A stretch of DNA of 64,000 nucleotides from Flavobacteriia bacterium (GCA_947462925.1 CANHQP010000011.1:1-64000); one strand, 5' to 3'; shown: positions 35,345-44,283, counted from the first letter of the stretch. The notes: generated by a model not told the origin, from the letters alone. Numbers and translations: made by a program.

Positions 35345-36562
35345 ATTAACGTTCCTTTTTACATAGCAAGAAAGTATCTTTCTTCCAAAAAAAGGAAGAA
35401 TGTGATTCATTTAATCACACGTATTTCTGTGGTTGGAATTTCTATTACAACTGCTGCACTTGTAATTCTTATCGCTGCATTCAACGGTATAGAAAAGATG
35501 GTTGAGCAACTTTACAGTGAATATGACACCAATCTTACCATTCGTTCAACGAAAGGAAAAACGTTTGAGGAATCCAAATTAGATATCGATGCAATTCAAA
35601 AAATAAAAGGTGTTTATCTTACCTCTAAAGCCATTGAAGAAATTGTTGTGCTCAAACACGAACAAAAATGGGTAAACGCCAGAATGATAGGAATCGAACC
35701 TTCATTTTTGAAAATGACCAACATGCCTAAACATATAGTTGACGGATTTCCAACTTTGGAAGAAAATGGTGAACCTATGGCCTTAATTGGTGCAACTTTA
35801 CTGGATAAACTGAACGGTTTTATTCCAAAAAATACTGGATATGAAACTATTGACGCTTATTTTCCAAAACGGAGCGCCAAAATCGGCAACTTCACCAATC
35901 CCTTCAATAATCAAATAATTAAAATCTCAGGAAGAGTAAATTTCAACAGAGAAGTAAATCAAGAAGCATTTATCATTCCTATTGAACTCGCAAAAACAAA
36001 TTTGGATTATCAAAAAGACATTACAGCACTTTATGTAAATGTGGATAAAAACTTTGAAGCGGAAGATGTTAAAGCAGAAATTCAGCAAAAAATCGGTAAA
36101 AACTTCATAGTCAAAACACATTTAGAAAAAAACGCCTTGATTTATCAAACAAGCAAATCTGAAAGATTCATCGTGATTTGTATTTTGATTTTTGTATTCA
36201 TCATGGCTGCATTCAATCTTGTAGCATCATTGACAATGCTTTACATCGAGAAAAAAGACAACATCAAAACGATGGAAAGTTTTGGAGCAAATGAACAATT
36301 CATCTTTAGAATTTTCTTTTACGAAGGAATTCTGATTGCAAGCAAAGGAATTATCATTGGTTTAGTTTTAGGATATGGCGTCTGCTTTTTACAAATTTTT
36401 GGACATGTTTTAGAAATGCCTAATTCTGGTGGTGAACCATTTCCAATCAACTTAACTTGGAGCGATGGAATTTTAGTTTTAACACTCGTTGGTATTCTTT
36501 CTATTCTTGCCTCCTATTTGCCAGTCAAATATTTGGTTTACAAAAACAGAAATACAATATAA
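35345..36562 (+). CDS. LolE/FtsX-type ABC permease with a non-standard start
   Basis: The coding frame shows the family's N-terminus NVPFYIARKYLSSKK upstream of the first standard start (GTG 35402). The only codons in the right place are ATT 35345 or ATC 35342; no ATG, GTG or TTG lies between the rbfA stop and 35402. With ATT the protein is 405 residues, the normal family length. It has a first helix (VGISITTAALVILIAAFNGI), a periplasmic domain, and three C-terminal helices with FGANEQFIFRIFFYEGILIASKGI. Family: lipoprotein release from the inner membrane. If GTG 35402 is used, the cytoplasmic lead segment is lost. Start uncertain. Confidence 0.8.
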   Translation: MNVPFYIARKYLSSKKRKNVIHLITRISVVGISITTAALVILIAAFNGIEKMVEQLYSEYDTNLTIRSTKGKTFEESKLDIDAIQKIKGVYLTSKAIEEIVVLKHEQKWVNARMIGIEPSFLKMTNMPKHIVDGFPTLEENGEPMALIGATLLDKLNGFIPKNTGYETIDAYFPKRSAKIGNFTNPFNNQIIKISGRVNFNREVNQEAFIIPIELAKTNLDYQKDITALYVNVDKNFEAEDVKAEIQQKIGKNFIVKTHLEKNALIYQTSKSERFIVICILIFVFIMAAFNLVASLTMLYIEKKDNIKTMESFGANEQFIFRIFFYEGILIASKGIIIGLVLGYGVCFLQIFGHVLEMPNSGGEPFPINLTWSDGILVLTLVGILSILASYLPVKYLVYKNRNTI

Positions 36563-36641
36563 GTTTAATCAATCAAATGCACAGTTTACAATATTAATAG
36601 GCTAAAATGCGTTAAACCTCTCAGTCTTTGCTCGTTTTCTT

Positions 36642-36649
36642 TATCTTTG
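36642..36649 (+). promoter_or_regulatory. -7 promoter element before the outer-membrane protein and waaA
   Basis: TATCTTTG (TAnnTTTG) four bases before ATG 36654. Another leaderless candidate. Confidence 0.5.
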
Positions 36650-36653
36650 AAAT

Positions 36654-37415
36654 ATGATTTTTAGAATATTATTTTTTAGTTTTTGCTTAACTCTAGGGCT
36701 ACAGGGATTTAGTCAAAGAAATTTAAGAGATACTGTTATCGGAACACCTTGGGTAGCCGTTCATTACGGAGCGAATGGAACATCAGGGGATTTAGCAAAT
36801 CGATTTGGATTTGTGAATCACATTGGAGCCATTGCAGGATACAAAACTTCCAAAAATTGGTTTTGGGGACTAGATGGAAATTTCATTTTTGGAAATAAAA
36901 TTAATGAAACTGGAATCTTAGATAATTTAGTTGACAGCTACGGTAATGTTACTGATATTAATGGAGATATAGGAAAAATCTACATCTTAGCAAGAGGTTT
37001 TAATGTGAATTTAGCTGTTGGAAAAATTGTTCCAATCTCCAAGAAAAATAGAAATTCCGGATTGTTTTTCCATGCCGGAGCAGGATATTTACTGCACAAA
37101 CTAAGAATAGAAACACAAGACCAAGTAATCCCGCAATTAGAATTAGATTACCGCAAAGGTTATGACAGATTGACTATTGGAATCAATACGCATCAATTCG
37201 CAGGTTATGCATTTTTAGCACAACATGGATTTGTCAATTTTTATGGAGGATTTTATGCACAGCAAGGGTTTACAAAAAACCAACGCAATGTTTTCTTTGA
37301 CCAACCAGGTGTAGCAGTAGATAAAAATATTCGTTTTGATTTACAATATGGATTGAAGATTGGCTGGTTTATTCCGATTTACAAACGCCAACCCAAAGAT
37401 TTTTACTTCGATTGA
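36654..37415 (+). CDS. Predicted outer-membrane protein (conserved in Bacteroidota)
   Basis: 253 residues. Signal peptide (ends GLQGFSQ), then strand-rich barrel-like sequence: VAVHYGANGTSGDLANRFGF, FWGLDGNFIFGNKIN, GLFFHAGAGYLLHKLRIETQDQVIPQLELDYRKGYDRLTIGIN, ending with FIPIYKRQPKDFYFD. I recognise this as a conserved, unnamed family whose gene often precedes Kdo transferase in Bacteroidota. The TGA overlaps the waaA ATG by one base. A role in LPS assembly is suggested only by gene order. Confidence 0.75.
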   Translation: MIFRILFFSFCLTLGLQGFSQRNLRDTVIGTPWVAVHYGANGTSGDLANRFGFVNHIGAIAGYKTSKNWFWGLDGNFIFGNKINETGILDNLVDSYGNVTDINGDIGKIYILARGFNVNLAVGKIVPISKKNRNSGLFFHAGAGYLLHKLRIETQDQVIPQLELDYRKGYDRLTIGINTHQFAGYAFLAQHGFVNFYGGFYAQQGFTKNQRNVFFDQPGVAVDKNIRFDLQYGLKIGWFIPIYKRQPKDFYFD

Positions 37416-38623
37416 TGAATTTAATTTACTCATTAGGAATTAGAATTTACGGTGGCATTTTATGGGTCGCACAATTTTTTAATCCTAAAGCAAAAAGTTG
37501 GATATTAGGAAGAAAAGATTTTTGGAATCAATTACCGCAAATCGATAATCAAACAATTTATTGGTTCCATTGCGCTTCCTTGGGTGAATTTGATCAAGGA
37601 TTACCTTTGATGAATCAAATTAAAGAAGAAAATTCAAATATCTATATTTTGGTAACCTTTTTCAGTCCATCCGGATTTGAAAATTACCATAAAAGAAAAA
37701 ATACTGCTGATTTTGTCTGCTATTTACCGTTGGATACCAAATCGAATGCACGTCGATTTATACAACATTTCAAACCAAAAAAAGTGTTTTTTATCAAATA
37801 TGAATTTTGGAGTAATTACATTTTTGAAGCCAAGCAATCAAATGCTAAAATTTATTCAATCAGCGCTTTATTTAGATCAGACCACCGGTTTTTCAAATGG
37901 TACGGCAATCAATTTAGAGAAACGCTAAGAAAAATTGATTACTTTTTTGTTCAAAATCAATCTTCATTGGATTTATTGAAAAGCATAGGAATAAATCAAG
38001 CCATACTAAGTGGTGATACAAGATTTGATCGTGTGATTGAAAACAAGAAAAATGTACAAAAAGATGCAATTCTAGAAGATTTTGTAAAGGGAAATAAAGC
38101 TTTTGTAATCGGCAGTTCATGGCCTGAAGATGAAGAATTACTCAAAAGCTTCATAAGAGATTATAGTAATCCTGTAATCATCGCACCGCATGACATTTCG
38201 GAAAATCATTTAATACAAATTGAGAAAAAGTTTGAAAATGAATCAATCCGATACTCAAATTGGAAAACTAATTCTGGTAAAAAAATATTGCTAATTGATT
38301 CAATAGGAAAACTTGCAAACGCCTATAGCTATGGTGAAATTGCTTATGTAGGTGGTGGATTTTCAGGAAGTTTACACAATATCTTAGAACCAGCAGTTTT
38401 TGGATTGCCAGTCATTTTTGGTCCAAAACACAAAAGATTTCCCGAAGCGCAAACTTTTATCGACGCAGGAATTGGATTTTCAGTTGCAAACGAAGAAGCA
38501 TTGAAAACTGCTTTCAACTATATCAAACAAAATCAAGAAAGTTTAAAAATCAAAACGACTGAGTTGGTTTTGTCTTCCAAGGGTGCCACTCAAAAAATCA
38601 TTGATTTCCTGCAGGAAAATTGA
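37415..38623 (+). CDS. waaA: 3-deoxy-D-manno-octulosonic acid transferase
   Basis: 402 residues, GT30 family; adds Kdo to lipid A precursor at the inner membrane. Landmarks: N-terminal anchor, WFHCASLGEFDQGLPL, LSGDTRFDRV, AYVGGGFSGSLHNILEPAVFGLPVIFGP. The start is ATG 37415, sharing its last base region with the previous stop (TGATG). Typical for Bacteroidota: one WaaA. No other LPS genes adjoin. Convergent with the cox operon end, one base apart, without a clear terminator. Confidence 0.93.
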   Translation: MNLIYSLGIRIYGGILWVAQFFNPKAKSWILGRKDFWNQLPQIDNQTIYWFHCASLGEFDQGLPLMNQIKEENSNIYILVTFFSPSGFENYHKRKNTADFVCYLPLDTKSNARRFIQHFKPKKVFFIKYEFWSNYIFEAKQSNAKIYSISALFRSDHRFFKWYGNQFRETLRKIDYFFVQNQSSLDLLKSIGINQAILSGDTRFDRVIENKKNVQKDAILEDFVKGNKAFVIGSSWPEDEELLKSFIRDYSNPVIIAPHDISENHLIQIEKKFENESIRYSNWKTNSGKKILLIDSIGKLANAYSYGEIAYVGGGFSGSLHNILEPAVFGLPVIFGPKHKRFPEAQTFIDAGIGFSVANEEALKTAFNYIKQNQESLKIKTTELVLSSKGATQKIIDFLQEN

Positions 38624-38624
38624 T

Positions 38625-39209
38625 TTACTTATAAAATGGAGAAATCATATAGTAAACAATTACTCCAGTTGAAGCAACGTAAAACCAAATTGGCCAAGTA
38701 AATACCGTCCATTTTCTATGGCGAGTAATGTCACCTTTCCAAGCAAAGAGATATGAAAACAAAACCAATGGAACAACCATCACACTTAACAAGATGTGCG
38801 TGATCAAAAGAATGTAATAAACCATGGAAGAACTTGCCACCATCGCTTTTTCTTGTAAACTTACATCGCCGTTGAAATCAGAATCACCATAAAGTGTGGG
38901 TTTAGAACCCATATGATAAGCAACATACAAAGCTAAAAAGATGATAGATAAAAACATACAAATCTTAATCAAAGATTCATGTAACTTGATGTTTTTCTTT
39001 TTAATAGCCACCAAAGCAGCAATTAAAAGTACCGCTGTAATCCCATTAATTACTGCATAAATGGAAGGTAAAATCTTTACATTTTCTTCAATTCCAGGAA
39101 TTTGAACTTTAAAAAGGACTGCTACGACAACTGGAATCGCAATAGAGGCGGTGATTATGGCTATTCTAACCTTTTTTAATTTACTCTCTGATATCGGCGT
39201 TGTACTCAT
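38625..39209 (-). CDS. DUF420 membrane protein (CtaM-like)
   Basis: 194 residues with five predicted membrane helices. DUF420 proteins are associated with cytochrome oxidase gene clusters; the Bacillus relative CtaM is needed for oxidase assembly or activity. Diagnostic segment: ILLITHILLSVMVVPLVLF (His conserved) and RHRKWTVFTWPIWFYVASTGVIVYYM near the C-terminus. It overlaps the Sco gene by 29 bases in another frame, so it is the last gene of the oxidase operon. Confidence 0.9.
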   Translation of the reverse strand: MSTTPISESKLKKVRIAIITASIAIPVVVAVLFKVQIPGIEENVKILPSIYAVINGITAVLLIAALVAIKKKNIKLHESLIKICMFLSIIFLALYVAYHMGSKPTLYGDSDFNGDVSLQEKAMVASSSMVYYILLITHILLSVMVVPLVLFSYLFAWKGDITRHRKWTVFTWPIWFYVASTGVIVYYMISPFYK

Positions 39210-39846
39210 ATTTCAATAATTTGCGAATGTCTTTTTCTAATCTATTTACATCATTGGTTGAGGTTCCAATATATAACCCTCTGACATAACCTTCTTTATC
39301 AACCAAAACAAAGGTGTCATTATGCTCAAAACCGTCTATAGCACTCTCACTACGTTCAGCTCCTACGTGAAAAAAATCGTGGGCAAGCTCGTATGTCTCA
39401 GTTTCATCGCCAGTAAAAAAGGACCAGTTCTTTGCAGTAATACCATGAGACTTAATGTATAACTTAAATTCAGATGGCGTATCATATTCAGGGTCAATAG
39501 TGAAGCTCATAAACTGAAGGTGCTTTTCTAAATCTTTGGTCAAGATACTCAAGCGCTTCATTTGAGAAGTCATTGGTGGACAAATTGTTCCACAAGAAGT
39601 AAAGAAAAAATCTGCGACCCAAACTTTCCCTTTCAAAGATTTTGAGGTAATCATCACCGAATCTTGATTTAAAAACTGGAAATCAGGTATTTTCGGGTAA
39701 ATAGTGTCTACAACTTCTTTTCCGTCAACTGTTTTATACTCTAAATCTCTATCACCAATTATTGGTAAAACCCTCACCTTGGCTTGATCTTCACAAGAGA
39801 TAAGTGAAATCAAAACTACGCATGCAGCAATGAACTTGAGTTTCAT
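39181..39846 (-). CDS. Sco1/SenC family copper-delivery protein
   Basis: 221 residues. Lipoprotein-type start (LISLISCEDQ), then a thioredoxin-like fold with the copper motif CGTICPPMTSQMKRL (CxxxC) and the matching His in FEHNDTFVLVDKEG. The family inserts or reduces copper at the CuA site of cytochrome oxidase subunit II. Operon position behind the cox genes supports this. Both Cys and His are present, so it is the canonical copper-binding Sco of the two here. Confidence 0.92.
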   Translation of the reverse strand: MKLKFIAACVVLISLISCEDQAKVRVLPIIGDRDLEYKTVDGKEVVDTIYPKIPDFQFLNQDSVMITSKSLKGKVWVADFFFTSCGTICPPMTSQMKRLSILTKDLEKHLQFMSFTIDPEYDTPSEFKLYIKSHGITAKNWSFFTGDETETYELAHDFFHVGAERSESAIDGFEHNDTFVLVDKEGYVRGLYIGTSTNDVNRLEKDIRKLLKYEYNADIRE

Positions 39847-39848
39847 GA

Positions 39849-40538
39849 CTATTTTTTAGGATGTTTTTTCTGATAAGCTTCTTTATCGTACTGTTTATCA
39901 AGCAATGCCATGTGCTGAAACATTGTTCTAACCATACCTTCTTCGTTTCCTTCCAAAACCATTCTTAAGTGGTTTTCTTTATCGGCAAGTAACAATAATT
40001 CTTGAAAAGCTTCACCACCGAAGTATTTATCTCCTTTTTGCAGTAAATTTTTACCATTTCTAGAAATATTATAGACTTGTTTTGGATCACCTTTAGCTAA
40101 AATCCAGATTTTTGGATCATAATTAACAACCTGGTCTTTCAAAATAAAATCCATGTCTTTCAGATTATCAACAGATTTACCATAACCATCTGTAACAAAG
40201 GAAACAATTTTGACGTGACCTAACTTTTTGTTATTCTTTTGTATATTTTGATAAATCGATCTATCTAAAAACCAAAGAGATACTGAACAAGAATCAGGAC
40301 ATGTAGGCTGAATAGTTGAAAATAAAACTACTTGACCTTTAAATGATTTTTCTGTGTATACTTTTCCATCTATACCTGTAAACGAATAAGATGAAATTGT
40401 ACCCATATCATCTAATTCCTTGAATTTGTGTTCACAACTTCTAGAGGAAAATAAAACCAACAAAGAAGCCGGACCAATCACTAAGAACACTAAAAATATT
40501 CTTTTGAGTAGTCCGGCTTTATTTTCTTTTTGAGCCAT
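39849..40538 (-). CDS. Second Sco/thioredoxin-like protein
   Basis: 229 residues with one N-terminal helix (IFLVFLVIGPASLLVLFSS). Thioredoxin-like body with CPDSC (CxxxC) in TIQPTCPDSCSVSLWFLD, followed by IVSFVTDGYGKSV. The metal-binding His of Sco (in a DHxxx-like strand) is not obvious; the later strand reads NHLRMVLEGNE. It may be a thiol oxidoreductase for CuA rather than a copper carrier. Two bases from the Sco gene behind it. Flavobacteria often have two such genes here. Confidence 0.78.
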   Translation of the reverse strand: MAQKENKAGLLKRIFLVFLVIGPASLLVLFSSRSCEHKFKELDDMGTISSYSFTGIDGKVYTEKSFKGQVVLFSTIQPTCPDSCSVSLWFLDRSIYQNIQKNNKKLGHVKIVSFVTDGYGKSVDNLKDMDFILKDQVVNYDPKIWILAKGDPKQVYNISRNGKNLLQKGDKYFGGEAFQELLLLADKENHLRMVLEGNEEGMVRTMFQHMALLDKQYDKEAYQKKHPKK

Positions 40539-40553
40539 TAATAAAAAATTAGC

Positions 40554-40922
40554 TTATGCTCCGTATAATTTCAATGCTGCATCTATTGCTTTTCCTTCCC
40601 AAAGCGAAATAAAAATCAGATACAAAATGAAGATAAAGTAAGGAACCAATATGATGTATTTCAATGATTTCTTTTCGTCTCCTAAGTGCATAAAAACCAA
40701 AACAATGTAAGCCGCTTTAACCAAAGTTAAAACGATAAACATCCATTTGATCACCTGCCAATATTCTGAACTTTGTTTAAAAACAATCCCTGTTCCAACT
40801 TCAAAAGCAGTAATAACAGTTAAAATTGCTGTTACTTGCCAAATCTTTTTGCGAATTTTCTTACCGTGTGCTTCGTCGTGATGCGTATCTAAAGAATATT
40901 CAATAACGTCGTCTCTTTCCAT
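40554..40922 (-). CDS. Cytochrome c oxidase subunit IV family protein
   Basis: 122 residues with three helices: VTAILTVITAFEVGTGIVF, WMFIVLTLVKAAYIVLVFMHLGDEKKSLK and YIILVPYFIFILYLIFISLW. The central helix ending in FMHLGDE is the family mark. It is the small fourth subunit of caa3/cbb3-like heme-copper oxidases in Bacteroidota, of unclear catalytic role. N-terminal His/Asp-rich segment (HHDEAHGK) faces the cytoplasm. In the cox operon between the subunit III gene and the Sco-like genes. Confidence 0.88.
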   Translation of the reverse strand: MERDDVIEYSLDTHHDEAHGKKIRKKIWQVTAILTVITAFEVGTGIVFKQSSEYWQVIKWMFIVLTLVKAAYIVLVFMHLGDEKKSLKYIILVPYFIFILYLIFISLWEGKAIDAALKLYGA

Positions 40923-40941
40923 GATATAATGAGTTATAAGA

Positions 40942-41961
40942 TTAAACTAAATAGAAGAATGTAAATACAAACACCCACACTAAATCTACGAAGTGCCAGT
41001 ACAAACCTGTTTTCTCAACCATTTCATAGTGACCTCTTTTGTGATAAACACCTCTTAGTACACCAAAGAAAATGATGATATTGATAATTACACCAGAGAA
41101 AACGTGGAAACCGTGGAAACCTGTAATAAAGAAGAAAAATTGACCATATTGAGCAGGACCGTATTCGTTGGATGTTAAATTTGCTCCATAGGTAACTCGA
41201 TTTCTAGTTCCACTGTTGATTGCTTCATAGTATAGTTCATTCGCTTCATGATTTTGAATGACTTTTCCAGTTTTGAATTTTTTACCGTCTTCTTTGATAA
41301 TCAATTTCAAATGTCCATCAGCATTTGTATTTAAAGTTACTTCTGCACCACCATGTGTTTTGAACTTATTGTCTTTCACTTTACCTGCTAAAACCGCACT
41401 ATGAAAATCATGCAGCAGTTCTTCAGTTTCGTAAGTTCCTTTTTTGAAATCATGACCAGCTTTTGTAACTGTAAAGTTTTTGAAAGAGTGACCAGAAACT
41501 GTTGCTTTAGATCCATCAGCCAATTCTACTTTACCGTATTCAGAACCATGGATGAAGTGACTCCACTCCCATGCTTGAGAACCAACGAAGAAAAAACCAC
41601 CAATAATTGTAGCTATCATCCATTTAGTAACTCCTTTGCGATCCATTCTGTGTCCAGCTTCAACAGCCAGTACCATTGTAACGGATGATACAATCAAAAT
41701 AAAGGTCATTAAAGCCACATAAATCAATGGATAACCATGACCTAAGAAAGGCAACGAATTAAAAGTTTCCTCACCAATAGGCCAAGAAGCTTGGGCATCA
41801 TGTCGAGTAAAACCATAAGAGATTAATAATCCTCCAAAAGTAAGGGCATCCGATACTAGGAAGAACCACATCATTAGTTTACCGTAGCTCGTGCTAAACG
41901 GAGAAACTTTTCCTCCCCATAAGGAAGAAGCGTCAATTTGATTTGTAGCGTGTCCAGCCAT
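40942..41961 (-). CDS. Cytochrome c oxidase subunit III with soluble insertion
   Basis: 339 residues. The family core is seen: SYGKLMMWFFLVSDALTFGGLL, TFILIVSSVTMVLAVEAGHR, SQAWEWSHFIHG, then YGQFFFFITGFHGFHVFSGV and the end WHFVDLVWVFVFTFFYLV. Family members are about 200 residues. The extra ~120 residues (140-262) are polar and beta-like (KVELADGSKATVSGHSFKNF, GAEVTLNTNADGHLKL) and lie between two membrane helices on one side of the membrane. Reading frame intact. Pairs with the similarly altered gene upstream. Confidence 0.9.
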   Translation of the reverse strand: MAGHATNQIDASSLWGGKVSPFSTSYGKLMMWFFLVSDALTFGGLLISYGFTRHDAQASWPIGEETFNSLPFLGHGYPLIYVALMTFILIVSSVTMVLAVEAGHRMDRKGVTKWMIATIIGGFFFVGSQAWEWSHFIHGSEYGKVELADGSKATVSGHSFKNFTVTKAGHDFKKGTYETEELLHDFHSAVLAGKVKDNKFKTHGGAEVTLNTNADGHLKLIIKEDGKKFKTGKVIQNHEANELYYEAINSGTRNRVTYGANLTSNEYGPAQYGQFFFFITGFHGFHVFSGVIINIIIFFGVLRGVYHKRGHYEMVEKTGLYWHFVDLVWVFVFTFFYLV

Positions 41962-41982
41962 TATGCAATTTTTTTTGCAAGT

Positions 41983-43383
41983 TTAATGAATAAAAAGGAA
42001 AAATAGCAATAAATAGAGCCATAATAAACCTAAAAAATGCCAGAAAATTGCACCCAATCTTAAGCTCAATTCATTGCTGTCGTCAAAAGTACTTGAAAAT
42101 GAAATTTTTACCATTTTAATTAAGTAAATTAACGCTCCAAAAATATGTAAAAAATGTAGTACTGTAATTAGGTATAAATACGAGGTTGAAGTGTCTCGAG
42201 ACTGATTTATCTTATTTTGAAGTGGTGCTGATAAGATTTTATTTCCAAACATCAAGCTTCTATTCTTATAACTTAACTCTTTTCCTTTGTAAAAAATGTG
42301 AAAATCTTTGCCCAATTTACCTTTATGGAAGAAATCTCCTCGTCCATCTCTAATATTCCAAGCTAAAAATTTCAATCTTTTCATATCCAAATATTGAATT
42401 ACTTCTCCATTGGGTTTGATAAGTTTTCCGTTTTGCAAGGACAAAGGCTCATTTTTGAAATACAAAACAAAATTAGGTGATAGTGATGGAATGTTATAAC
42501 CTGAAGGTTTGTCTGTATTTTCAAAACTCTTCATAAATGATTTTAATTCATTCATTTGACTTTCAGAAAGCACTTTCCCTTTAATCAAGTAGTCATTTGC
42601 ATCTACTTCAATAAATTGACCTTTGTATTTAATCTCGAAATAGTCGCCATATCTCCCATCGGTTACCATGATTGAATTTCTGAAGTTAGCTCCTTCATCG
42701 ATTAATTCTCCATAGCCCTTTATTTGAAAAACTGCGAATCCGATTCCCGACAATAAGGTAGCAATCATGAATACTTTTATTTGACCAAGATTTCTTTTTT
42801 TAGCTGCTTTTACCGCCAAAATATAAAAAATACTGCTCATAGCAATTGCCGATGTGCTCAGCCAAAATCCTAAAGGCAATGGATATTTTACCCAAAAAAC
42901 ATCTCCCATAGAAACGATGTAGCCAGAGGTAAAACCGGCAAATAACATTATGATGCTAAATATTCCTACATATACCAAGTTCTTTTTGGTCTTTTCAATT
43001 ATTATACTTTCAGAATCCTGAAATGCAATATTCTCCTCATTTTGAGATTTCTTGCTTAAATCAACTCCTTTACTAAAAATAAATATTAGATGCGATAAAG
43101 GTATCAATTGAACAAAGGGACTTACTTTTAAGTCTCTACATCTTTTAATGTTAATGAATATATAAAACAAACCAAAAATTAGGTTTACAACAAGTTTAGC
43201 ATTTTCAAAAGGTGGCTTAAAGTTTGAAGCAATAAAATAAAATTGTCCTTTTCCAAGCTGTTCTATTACAGTCCTAAAACTAAATTCTATAAACAACAAA
43301 TAACAGGCAGTTAATACTAGGAAAGAAATCAAAAACTCTTTTCTTCCAATACTATTTTTGAGTGAAAAAATATTTTTAAACAT
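41983..43383 (-). CDS. DUF805 - cytochrome oxidase subunit III fusion protein
   Basis: 466 residues from ATG 43383 (MFKNIFSLKNSIGRKEF). Residues 1-~105: DUF805 membrane domain (three helices; IGRKEF and IKRCRDLKVSP are family marks). About 133-230: first half of a Bacteroidota subunit III (YVGIFSIIMLFAGFTSGYIVSMG, STSAIAMSSIFYIL, ATLLSGIGFAVFQIKGYGEL). About 232-400: soluble insertion (~170 residues). About 401-466: closing half (YLYLITVLHFLHIFG, IFWHFLGLLWLYLLL). Second subunit III gene in the operon. One base separates it from ctaB. The ATG at 43407 is an alternative. Confidence 0.8.
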   Translation of the reverse strand: MFKNIFSLKNSIGRKEFLISFLVLTACYLLFIEFSFRTVIEQLGKGQFYFIASNFKPPFENAKLVVNLIFGLFYIFINIKRCRDLKVSPFVQLIPLSHLIFIFSKGVDLSKKSQNEENIAFQDSESIIIEKTKKNLVYVGIFSIIMLFAGFTSGYIVSMGDVFWVKYPLPLGFWLSTSAIAMSSIFYILAVKAAKKRNLGQIKVFMIATLLSGIGFAVFQIKGYGELIDEGANFRNSIMVTDGRYGDYFEIKYKGQFIEVDANDYLIKGKVLSESQMNELKSFMKSFENTDKPSGYNIPSLSPNFVLYFKNEPLSLQNGKLIKPNGEVIQYLDMKRLKFLAWNIRDGRGDFFHKGKLGKDFHIFYKGKELSYKNRSLMFGNKILSAPLQNKINQSRDTSTSYLYLITVLHFLHIFGALIYLIKMVKISFSSTFDDSNELSLRLGAIFWHFLGLLWLYLLLFFLFIH

Positions 43384-43384
43384 A

Positions 43385-44254
43385 TTATGAGATTTTATCG
43401 AATACATACAAGAATTGAACTATCGGCAAGAAGAAAAATGAGGCAAACATGACCTTTCTCGCATCTTTGTCATCACATGAGAGAAACAATTTGTATGCGT
43501 AAAGAAAAAATATTAATGAAGCTAAAGTTCCAATGATTAGGGTGGCAATTCCAGTCATTCCCAAAAACCAAGGCAACAATGTGAACGGGATTAACAAAAG
43601 CGAATACACACAAATTTGAAACGCGGAGTTTTTCGATTTGCCAAATTTGGAAGGAAGTAAAGAATATCCTCCGGCTTTGTAATCATCAAAAGCTACCCAA
43701 GCGATTGCCCAAAAGTGCGGAAATTGCCACACAAATTGAACAAAAAATAAAACTCCAGGAATCAATCCAAAATGATTTGTATGTGCTACAGCTCCCAATA
43801 AAGGAGGAATTGCACCGGGAAAAGCACCAATAAAAACAGCCCAAGGAGAAATTCTTTTCATGGGCGTATAAATAAATACGTAGGAAATGTATGCAAACAA
43901 ACCTAAAATAGCTGATTTGTAATTGAGTTGATACAACATAAATGTACCCACCAACAAAGTCAAAACGACCACAATGTAGGCCTCCGTCAAAGACATTTTT
44001 CCGGTAGGCAATGGACGAACTTGCGTTCTTTTCATCAATTTGTCAAATTCTCTTTCCCAAATTTGATTTGAACCATTTGATGCCGCAGTAACTAACAATC
44101 CTCCGACTAAAAGATAGAAAATAGCCATTCCACTTTTTCCACCCACAAATAAATAACCTGATAATGCAGAAAGAATTACTAAGGCTGATAAACGCAGTTT
44201 AGTAAACAAAACATATGCTTTGACTTTTTCACTAAACGTAATTTTTTCAATCAT
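43385..44254 (-). CDS. ctaB: Protoheme IX farnesyltransferase (heme O synthase)
   Basis: UbiA-type membrane prenyltransferase, 289 residues and about nine helices; converts heme b to heme O for the oxidase. The prenyl-diphosphate site is visible (ASNGSNQIWEREFDKLMKRTQVRPLPTG) along with the second polar loop (AWVAFDDYKAGGYSLLPSKFG). ATG 44254 (MIEKITFSEK) is chosen: the upstream in-frame TTG at 44275 is next to the -7 element. It heads the cox operon. Confidence 0.95.
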   Translation of the reverse strand: MIEKITFSEKVKAYVLFTKLRLSALVILSALSGYLFVGGKSGMAIFYLLVGGLLVTAASNGSNQIWEREFDKLMKRTQVRPLPTGKMSLTEAYIVVVLTLLVGTFMLYQLNYKSAILGLFAYISYVFIYTPMKRISPWAVFIGAFPGAIPPLLGAVAHTNHFGLIPGVLFFVQFVWQFPHFWAIAWVAFDDYKAGGYSLLPSKFGKSKNSAFQICVYSLLLIPFTLLPWFLGMTGIATLIIGTLASLIFFLYAYKLFLSCDDKDARKVMFASFFFLPIVQFLYVFDKIS

Positions 44255-44283
44255 TGCGACCTCCACTGTATTCAAATTTGATA

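Noticed and set aside
39181-39209. Overlap of the DUF420 and Sco genes read as a frameshifted single gene
   Set aside because: Both proteins are complete for their families, so it is an ordinary 29-base operon overlap.
38625-44254. Denitrification or other terminal reductase cluster
   Set aside because: Genes are cox subunit III/IV, Sco and heme O synthase; no nir/nor/nos genes occur. Subunits I and II are simply outside this window.
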